Positions 1-5,043 of a DNA stretch of 10,510 nucleotides are shown one piece after another; the stretch's first letter is position 1, and every line of letters starts with the position of its first letter. The notes beneath the pieces are model-generated. The model was not told the origin of the DNA and searched no databases. It saw nothing but the letters and a program-made list of their open reading frames with translations. The position numbers were made by a program, and so were the translations under genes. This stretch comes from Pseudomonadota bacterium. Its GTDB lineage: Bacteria > Pseudomonadota > Gammaproteobacteria > Burkholderiales > Burkholderiaceae_E. The stretch covers positions 1 through 10,510 of the forward strand of contig JAEWEW010000177.1 in NCBI GenBank assembly GCA_023389175.1, in the 5' to 3' direction.

Positions 1-90
1 GCTGACCGCAAGGTCTGCCGCCTGACGCAGATCAAGGCGTCCGCCGCCGGCTGCGCGTTCAATGGAGTTCGACACTGCAAGGAGTCGGCC
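1..90. other. Upstream flank, no supported gene
   Basis: This stretch precedes the DUF2892 gene. One plus frame reaches a TGA at 23-25 and could be the last few codons of a gene starting outside the window. The frame of the downstream gene is also open from base 1 to its ATG, which short GC-rich DNA allows by chance. On the minus strand a GTG at 75 would open a frame running off the edge, but no ribosome binding site precedes it. The only clear signal is AAGGAG at 79-84, six bases before the ATG at 91. Confidence 0.4.
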
Positions 91-288
91 ATGAAGCAAA
101 ACGTCGGCAGCCTCGACCGCATCCTCCGCGTCGTCGTCGGCCTCGCCCTGATCGTCCTCGCCGCGACCGGCAGCATCGGCGCCTGGGGCTACATCGGCGT
201 CATTCCGCTGGCGACCGGGCTGATGGGGTCCTGCCTGCTGTACCGGCTGCTCGGCATCAGCACCGGCGCGGCAAGCGGCCGGACCTGA
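91..288 (+). CDS. DUF2892 (YgaP-like) inner-membrane protein, 65 aa
   Basis: A small inner-membrane protein of the DUF2892 family, the module that forms the membrane hairpin of YgaP-type rhodaneses but often occurs alone, as here. Residues 1-12 match the typical family N-terminus (K-x-N-V-G-x-x-D-R-x-x-R). Two hydrophobic helices follow, about 13-27 and 30-51, with the usual G-x-x-P-L-x-T-G turn region. Cys48 stands in the place of the family's conserved C-P-x-Y motif, although the proline is replaced by Leu49. The start is supported by AAGGAG at 79-84. The length is normal for the stand-alone family. Its biochemical role is not known. Lone copies are often linked to sulfur or redox genes, but no such partner is visible here. 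It converges on the TRAP permease gene with a 16-bp gap. Confidence 0.85.
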   Translation: MKQNVGSLDRILRVVVGLALIVLAATGSIGAWGYIGVIPLATGLMGSCLLYRLLGISTGAASGRT

Positions 289-297
289 GCGCCGGCC
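277..297. terminator. Small inverted repeat at the convergent gene ends, weak terminator candidate
   Basis: GGCCGG at 277-282 pairs perfectly with CCGGCC at 292-297 around a 9-nt loop. The hairpin covers the DUF2892 stop codon and ends 8 bp before the TRAP permease stop. No T-tract follows on either strand, so it does not qualify as a classical intrinsic terminator. In GC-rich DNA a 6-bp stem may arise by chance. Confidence 0.25.
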
Positions 298-304
298 CGC
301 CCGG

Positions 305-2302
305 TCATGCCGCCGCCGGCAGCCCCCGGCGGCAGAGGAAGCGCGCGACCAGCAACGCCGGCACCGCGACCGCCGCTGCGGCGAGCGTCATCTGCACCGG
401 TGTCAGCGGCATCATTCCGCCGCCGGGCGCGGCGAACATCAGGCCGCCCACGACCAGGGCCGCCCGCAGCGGCCATTCCAGCACGCCGGCGCGGCGCAGG
501 TCGCCGATGCCCGGCTGGAAGCCCTGCAGCCCGCCGCAGACCAGCACGATGCCGATCACCGCGGTGAAGAGGAAGAGCGGCAGGAGCGACAGGTCACCCT
601 GCAGCACCATCGCGGGATTCATCACGAAGAAGAACGGCACGAAGTAGATGATGGCGCCGATCCTCATCGCCTCCAGGCCGGTTGCGATCATCGGTGCACG
701 GGCGAGGGAGGAGGCAGCCACCGCCGCGAGCGCGACCGGCGGCGTGATGAAGGAGACCATGCCCCAGTACATGACGAACATGTGCACCGCGAGCGGATTG
801 AGGCCCACCTCGACCAGGCTCGGTGCAAGCAGCACCGCGAGGAAGATGTAGCAGGCGGTGATGGTCATCCCCATGCCGAGCACGAAGCTGGTGAGCGCAC
901 CCATCAGCATCAGGAGGAGCGGCGATTCCCCGGCCACGTGCAGCAGCGCGGTCGTCAGCGTGCCGGTCAGGCCGGTGAGCGAGAAGGCGCCGACGAGCAG
1001 GCCGATGCCGGCGAGGATCGCGGCGAGCTCCACGAACACCCGCCCGTTCGCCTCGAGGAACGAGATCAGGTCGCGGGAGCTCCAGCGCCGGCGCGAGAAG
1101 AGCTGGTTCAGCACCAGCAGCAGCCCGGTCGCAAGCCACGGCGCCCAGTTCTCCCGCTTCATGACGAGCAGCAGGAACACCAGCAGCAGGATGACGAAGA
1201 TGTAGTACCACCCCTCCTTGAAGACCGCCGAGAGCTTCGGCATCTCTTCCTGCGGCAGCCCGACCATGGCATGCCGCCCGGCATGGCAGTCGACCTGCAT
1301 GAAGAGGCCGAAGAAATAGAGCAAGGCGGGCACGGCGGCCGCCAGCGCCACGGTGGAGTACGGGATGTCCAGGAACTCGGCCATCACGAAGGCGGTCGCA
1401 CCCATCACCGGCGGCGCGAGCACCGCGCCGGTCGAGGCGCAGGCCTCGATCGCGCCCGCGGTGGTCGGACGAAAGCCGGTTCGCTTCATCGCCGGGATGG
1501 TCATGGCCCCGGTGGTGAGCACGTTGGAGATGACGCTGCCGCTCATCGAGCCGAGCAGGCCGGAGGAGAAGACCGCCACCTTGGCCGCGCCGCCCCGGTA
1601 TCGTCCGCAGAGTGTGAAGGCGAAGTCTATGAAGAAGGTGCCGGCGCCGGTGAACTGCAGCGCGGTGCCGAACACCAGGAAGCCGATGACGATCTCGGCG
1701 AAGGCGCGCATCGGCACGCCGAGAATGCTTTCGCGCGAGAAGACGTGGAAGGCGGCGGTGTCCATGAGCGCGACCGATGCGGACCCGAACGGCGCCGGCA
1801 CGAAGCTCGCGAACAGCGGATACACCGAGAAGACCGCCATGATGACGAAGAGCGCCGTGCCCCCGGCCCGCCGCAGCGCCTCCAGCACGAGCAGCCACAG
1901 CGCGACCGCGCCCCACATCGCCCACCAGGGCGCGACGCTCGCGGCGCTGTACTCCCACCCGGCGGCGGCCGATTCGCGCGCCGTCAACGCCATCACCAGC
2001 GTAAGCGCCGTGGTGGCGAGAAAGAGGATGACGTCGTACCACGGCACGCGATCCACGTGCACGCCGCGCCGCGCCGGGTAGATGACGAACGCAAGCGGCA
2101 CCAGGGTGGCGACCAGCGCCCAGTAGTACTCCGTGTCCAGCATCGTGAAATCGATGAAGAACCGGAGCGTGAACTGCTGGTTGAAGCAGAGCAGCAGCGT
2201 GAGCGTCGCCCATACGGACAACACCCAGCGCCACGCGCCGGAGAGCCGGCGCCGCTCGCCCGCCTGGGGATCGGCCGGGTCCGCGACCGAGGCTTCGGTC
2301 AC
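305..2302 (-). CDS. TRAP transporter fused permease (4TM/12TM), TAXI type
   Basis: Fused small and large membrane subunits of a tripartite ATP-independent periplasmic (TRAP) transporter. It imports an organic solute delivered by its binding protein, driven by an ion gradient. The 665 residues match the usual length of fused permeases. Residues 24-190 form the DctQ-like part with hydrophobic segments near 25-40, 62-76, 88-106 and 125-162. The DctM-like part follows from about 195 to 600. Landmark motifs are G-S-M-S-G-S-V-I-S-N (251-260), T-I-P-A-M-K-R-T-G (268-276), P-P-V-M-G (297-301) and G-M-G-M-T-I-T-A-C-Y (476-485). Residues 290-296 (S-T-G-A-V-L-A) differ from the common S-T-G-G-Q-I-M. The start is GTG at 2302, the only start codon after an in-frame TAG at 2327-2329; no strong ribosome binding site precedes it. 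It lies 32 bp after the TAXI gene, clearly in one operon. The substrate is unknown; dicarboxylates are typical guesses for such systems. Confidence 0.93.
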   Translation of the reverse strand: MTEASVADPADPQAGERRRLSGAWRWVLSVWATLTLLLCFNQQFTLRFFIDFTMLDTEYYWALVATLVPLAFVIYPARRGVHVDRVPWYDVILFLATTALTLVMALTARESAAAGWEYSAASVAPWWAMWGAVALWLLVLEALRRAGGTALFVIMAVFSVYPLFASFVPAPFGSASVALMDTAAFHVFSRESILGVPMRAFAEIVIGFLVFGTALQFTGAGTFFIDFAFTLCGRYRGGAAKVAVFSSGLLGSMSGSVISNVLTTGAMTIPAMKRTGFRPTTAGAIEACASTGAVLAPPVMGATAFVMAEFLDIPYSTVALAAAVPALLYFFGLFMQVDCHAGRHAMVGLPQEEMPKLSAVFKEGWYYIFVILLLVFLLLVMKRENWAPWLATGLLLVLNQLFSRRRWSSRDLISFLEANGRVFVELAAILAGIGLLVGAFSLTGLTGTLTTALLHVAGESPLLLMLMGALTSFVLGMGMTITACYIFLAVLLAPSLVEVGLNPLAVHMFVMYWGMVSFITPPVALAAVAASSLARAPMIATGLEAMRIGAIIYFVPFFFVMNPAMVLQGDLSLLPLFLFTAVIGIVLVCGGLQGFQPGIGDLRRAGVLEWPLRAALVVGGLMFAAPGGGMMPLTPVQMTLAAAAVAVPALLVARFLCRRGLPAAA

Positions 2303-2334
2303 CGGCGTATCCGGATGTCCCTGGCGCTATCCGG

Positions 2335-3540
2335 CTAGTCGAAGATCGGGTCGAGGCCCGCCTTCACCAGCGCATCCTTGCGCTGGGCCATCCAGCCCTT
2401 GTAGAAGGCGTCCTTGTCGTCCGGCGGCTTGCTGTCCAGGTAGCCCTTCCACGCCGCGGCGAGGACCGACTGGCGCTTGAGCAGGGCTTCGTTGTGCTTC
2501 TCCGCCTCCGGGGTCCAGGCGCCCGCCTCCTTGATCGCCTTCACCGCGCCGGGATGGTAGGGCAGCACCCACGTGAGGTTCTGGCGCTTGAGCTCCAGCC
2601 CGTCGGCGCCGGGGGCGCCGTTCTTGTAATCGTCATAGTTGACGATCATGGCCTTGGTGAGGCCGTAGATGGTGTTGGCGTCCTCCTTCGCGTAGGCCAT
2701 GAAGATCGGATACGGATAGGCGGGCAGCTCGACCGGGTTCTCCTTGGAGAGGCCGCCCGCGCCGCAGGTCACCTTGTGCGGATAGAAGTACGGCCCGACC
2801 TTCTGCACGCGCTCCCAGGCCTGCTTGTCGCCGCCGGGCGCCGGCGGCCAGACCAGGCCGCGCGGCGAGGCGTCCAGCTCCCGCGCCTGCCCGGAGATGG
2901 TAGAGGCGAAGGCTGCGTCGGCCTCGTTGTTGACCAGCCCCTTCCACATCGCGCCGTAGTTGGAGAACTCGACGATCTTCACGTCGTTGCGGCCGAGCCC
3001 CGCGTAGGCGATCACCGCGAGCGCGTTTTGGTTGAGCGCCGGCGAGCCGACCACGAAGCCCACGCGCTTGCCCTTGAGATCCTTGATCTCCTTGACGCCC
3101 GCGTCCTTGGCAACGCCGAGCGACAGGCCGTTGCAGGAGGTGGAGGCCAGCATCAGCTGCAGTGCCTGCGGACCCCATTCACGCACGCCGAACTCGAAGC
3201 CCCCCTCCTGGGCGAAATAGCCGCCGACGCCCATGGCCGAGGCAGCGGCGCGGCCGCTCTTCACCGGGGACAGGCGGGCGATGTCGTTGCCGCCGGGCAG
3301 CACGCGCAGGTCCACGCCATGCTTTTCCTTGAGCATCTTGCCGATGGCCACCGCCAAGTTGAAACCGGACGAGCCGGTGTCGTAGGCGGACAGGGTGAGC
3401 GTGCTCGGCAGCTTGATGTCCTGCGCGCCGGCTGGTGCGCAGGCGAGGCCGAACGAGAGGGTGGTGACGGCCGTGAGGGCCGTCATGGACGACAAGGACA
3501 GGGGCGCCGTGAACCAGCCCCTCTTGGAAGGTGGGTGCAT
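2335..3540 (-). CDS. TAXI family TRAP transporter solute-binding protein
   Basis: Periplasmic substrate-binding subunit of the TRAP transporter encoded next to it. The 401-residue protein begins with a long export signal: positive residues K6 and R7, a hydrophobic core at about 19-34, and a probable signal peptidase I site after A-G-A (residues 37-39). C34 does not sit in a convincing lipobox. The mature part has TAXI hallmarks: S-A-Y-D-T-G-S-S-G-F (51-60) near the N-terminus, and L-K-G-K-R-V-G-F-V-V-G-S (155-166) with the adjacent P-A-L-N. Mature cysteines C136 and C259 could form a disulfide, but this is inference. The ATG at 3540 has an excellent GGAGGAG (plus-strand 3545-3551), four bases away. 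It is the first gene of the operon. The family binds mostly carboxylated small molecules; the ligand here cannot be named. Confidence 0.93.
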   Translation of the reverse strand: MHPPSKRGWFTAPLSLSSMTALTAVTTLSFGLACAPAGAQDIKLPSTLTLSAYDTGSSGFNLAVAIGKMLKEKHGVDLRVLPGGNDIARLSPVKSGRAAASAMGVGGYFAQEGGFEFGVREWGPQALQLMLASTSCNGLSLGVAKDAGVKEIKDLKGKRVGFVVGSPALNQNALAVIAYAGLGRNDVKIVEFSNYGAMWKGLVNNEADAAFASTISGQARELDASPRGLVWPPAPGGDKQAWERVQKVGPYFYPHKVTCGAGGLSKENPVELPAYPYPIFMAYAKEDANTIYGLTKAMIVNYDDYKNGAPGADGLELKRQNLTWVLPYHPGAVKAIKEAGAWTPEAEKHNEALLKRQSVLAAAWKGYLDSKPPDDKDAFYKGWMAQRKDALVKAGLDPIFD

Positions 3541-3561
3541 GGGTCTCCTCCGGTTCGCTGC

Positions 3562-3579
3562 CCTTCCCTAGGGGGAAGG
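3562..3579. repeat. Inverted repeat in the TAXI operon leader
   Basis: CCTTCCC at 3562-3568 and GGGAAGG at 3573-3579 form a perfect 7-bp inverted repeat with a 4-nt centre. It sits 10 bp upstream of the ribosome binding site of the TAXI gene, as read on the minus strand. It could be a protein-binding site or an RNA hairpin in the leader. No family of regulator is indicated, and no regulator gene is next to it. Confidence 0.35.
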
Positions 3580-3587
3580 CCGGTCGA

Positions 3588-3597
3588 TGGTGCACCA
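3588..3597. promoter_or_regulatory. Palindrome TGGTGCACCA, possible operator of the TRAP operon
   Basis: A perfect 10-bp palindrome 47 bp upstream of the TAXI start. Its TGGT/ACCA half-sites resemble those used by FadR-type GntR regulators, although many of those have a 3-bp centre. On the minus strand it overlaps a poor candidate -10 (CACCAT, plus-strand 3587-3592), placed 17 bp after a TTGTGC (3610-3615). Binding there would block transcription. All of this is inference from a short motif. Confidence 0.25.
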
Positions 3598-3669
3598 CTT
3601 GGCGGGCTGGCACAAGGCTGGGGATTACGCCCATACAATCGGCGGGCGGCCTGCATGACAGGAGGTCCC

Positions 3670-4014
3670 ATGGCTTTCATCGACCAGCTCGAGCGCCTCG
3701 CCGCCTTGCGCGACAAGGGCGCGATCACGGACGCCGAATACGAGCGGGCCAAGGCAAGAGTGCTGGATCCACAGGTGGCCCCCGAGCCGGGCCTGCCGGT
3801 GCGTTCCGGCTCGCCGCTGCTGCGGCGATCGATCACGGATCGCTGGCTCGGGGGCGTCTGCGGCGGCATCGGGCGCATCACCCGGAGCGAGACCTGGATC
3901 TGGCGACTGCTCTTCACCGCAGGCCTGGTCTTCGGCGGCATCACGGCGGTGATCTACGTGCTGCTGTGGATCTTCGTGCCGGCCGAGGACACGGCGCCCA
4001 TCAACATTCCCTGA
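3670..4014 (+). CDS. SHOCT-PspC domain membrane protein, 114 aa
   Basis: A small protein joining two known modules. Residues 3-32 are a SHOCT domain (short C-terminal-type helix pair, here N-terminal), with L-x-x-L-R-D-K-G-A-I-T-D-A-E-Y-E-R-A-K. A short Pro-rich linker (about 36-48) leads to a PspC-like domain (about 50-105) with W-L-G-G-V-C-G-G-I-G at 59-68 and a membrane helix at about 79-103. PspC domains occur in phage-shock envelope-stress proteins, but many stand-alone ones have no assigned role. ATG 3670 was chosen because AGGAGG (3660-3665) lies four bases before it. An in-frame ATG at 3655 would put this site inside the gene. TACAAT at 3634-3639 could be a -10, but no good -35 stands at the right distance. 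It is divergent from the TAXI operon. Confidence 0.82.
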   Translation: MAFIDQLERLAALRDKGAITDAEYERAKARVLDPQVAPEPGLPVRSGSPLLRRSITDRWLGGVCGGIGRITRSETWIWRLLFTAGLVFGGITAVIYVLLWIFVPAEDTAPINIP

Positions 4015-4040
4015 CACATTCCCTGACGCATCCCCCTGAC
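4004..4040. repeat. Short tandem repeat over the SHOCT-PspC stop codon
   Basis: ACATTCCCTGAC occurs twice in perfect tandem at 4004-4015 and 4016-4027. A degenerate 13-bp third copy follows (4028-4040, GCATCCCCCTGAC). The gene's TGA (4012-4014) lies in the first copy, and each later copy repeats a TGA. It looks like replication slippage in the gap before the MaoC gene. The unit is not palindromic. Confidence 0.85.
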
Positions 4041-4065
4041 GCCCGCCGACGCCTGCGCCGGTCCG

Positions 4066-4542
4066 ATGAGCCAGTTCCGCACGCCCCCCGGTGACCGCTA
4101 TTTCGAGGACTACGAACCGGGTGCGGTCTTCGAGTTCGGGCCGATCGCGGTCGAGGAACCGGAGGTGATCGCGTACGCGAAGCGCTTCGATCCGCAATCG
4201 ATCCATACGGACCCCGTGGCTGCGGCCCGAGGTCCGTTCAACGGGCTGATCGCGAGCGGCTGGCACACGGTAGGCTTGCTGATGCGCCTCTACGTGGAGC
4301 ACTACCTCACCGCGGTCGCCAGCCTCGCTTCGCCGGGGGTCGACGAGGTGCGATGGACGAAGCCGGTGCGGCCGGGCGATCAGCTCAGGCTGCGGGTGAC
4401 CGTGTCGCAGGCTCGCTTGTCGCGTTCCAAGCCCGATCGCGGGTTGGTCCATTCCTTCGTGGAGGGCATCAACCAGCACGGCGAGGTGGTGGCGACGTTC
4501 AAGGCGATGAACCTGGTGGGCGTGCGCCCCGCGGCTCACTGA
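4066..4542 (+). CDS. MaoC family dehydratase (hot-dog fold)
   Basis: A single hot-dog domain protein of 158 residues, the normal size for the MaoC/(R)-specific enoyl-CoA hydratase family, which adds water to or removes it from acyl-CoA thioesters in the cytoplasm. Residues 41-49 (F-D-P-Q-S-I-H-T-D) contain the expected catalytic pair Asp42 and His47 with the family's five-residue spacing. G-L-I-A-S-G-W-H-T (60-68) and V-R-W-T-K-P-V-R-P-G-D (95-105) complete the fold signature. The ATG at 4066 has no clear Shine-Dalgarno sequence. The gene follows the SHOCT-PspC gene by 51 bp and may be read through from it. It converges with the OsmC gene. The acyl substrate is unknown, and no fatty acid or polyhydroxyalkanoate genes stand nearby. 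Confidence 0.88.
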   Translation: MSQFRTPPGDRYFEDYEPGAVFEFGPIAVEEPEVIAYAKRFDPQSIHTDPVAAARGPFNGLIASGWHTVGLLMRLYVEHYLTAVASLASPGVDEVRWTKPVRPGDQLRLRVTVSQARLSRSKPDRGLVHSFVEGINQHGEVVATFKAMNLVGVRPAAH

Positions 4543-4558
4543 TCCGGCTCACTGATCC
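4533..4558. repeat. Perfect 13-bp tandem duplication across two convergent stop codons
   Basis: GGCTCACTGATCC is present twice without a gap (4533-4545 and 4546-4558). The MaoC stop TGA (4540-4542) uses the first copy. The OsmC stop, read on the other strand (TCA at 4549-4551), uses the second. With only one copy, the two genes would overlap by 7 bases at their ends. The six bases between the stops belong to the repeat, so there is no room for a terminator between them. Confidence 0.9.
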
Positions 4559-5034
4559 GGGTGTGGCACCGCCTGCACCGGCTCGCACCGCACCTGCGTC
4601 TTCACCGAATTCGCGATGAAGCACTCCTCGTGCGCGCGGTGGTGCATCGCCTCGACCTCGGCGAAGCCCGGCAGTTTCTCGCCCGAGAAGCTCACCCGCG
4701 GCCGCAGCGTCACCACCGACATCCATAGCCGACCGTCCGTGCCGCGCTCCATCAGCCCGGTCGCCTCGTCGAAGTAGCGATCGACCCGGAATCCGCGCTT
4801 GGCCGCGATCGCGAGGAACCACAGCATGTGGCAGCTTGCGAGCGAGGCCACGAAGGCTTCCTCCGGGTCCACCGCCGACGGATCGGAGGCGGGTACCGGC
4901 ACGACATGCGGCGACGAGGAACCCGCGACCTCCGCGCCGCCGTCGAAGCGCAGCAGGTGCCGGCGGCTGTAGCGGTTGTCGAGGAAGTCCTGGTCGCCGC
5001 GCAGCCAGAGGATTTCGGCGCTGTAGTGGGCCAT
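4549..5034 (-). CDS. OsmC family protein (thiol peroxidase-like)
   Basis: A 161-residue OsmC/Ohr superfamily protein. Members reduce organic hydroperoxides in the cytoplasm through two cysteines. Both are present: Cys68 in A-S-L-A-S-C-H-M, preceded by the acidic E58-E59 that usually assists it, and Cys138 in H-E-E-C-F-I-A-N-S-V. Arginines near the N-terminus (R21, R24, R25) could supply the conserved Arg. The sequence looks closer to the general OsmC branch than to Ohr. The ATG at 5034 is the first start after an in-frame TAG at 5044-5046, which is also the stop codon of the upstream regulator. Only 9 bp separate the genes and there is no visible ribosome binding site, so translation may depend on the upstream gene. 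It converges with the MaoC gene. Confidence 0.88.
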   Translation of the reverse strand: MAHYSAEILWLRGDQDFLDNRYSRRHLLRFDGGAEVAGSSSPHVVPVPASDPSAVDPEEAFVASLASCHMLWFLAIAAKRGFRVDRYFDEATGLMERGTDGRLWMSVVTLRPRVSFSGEKLPGFAEVEAMHHRAHEECFIANSVKTQVRCEPVQAVPHPDQ

Positions 5035-5043
5035 GGAGGAACT

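Noticed and set aside
782..2338. Long open frame on the plus strand opposite the TRAP permease (and similar ones at 594-2234, 2494-3660 and 5809-6717)
   Set aside because: High-GC coding DNA leaves long antisense frames open. The products are low-complexity and rich in Arg, Gly, His and Glu, without any domain, while the opposite frame has clear family motifs.
3608..3623. TGGCAC at 3608-3613 as a sigma-54 promoter
   Set aside because: The -12 element expected at fixed distance (TTGC-like) reads TGGG, so only the -24 half fits.
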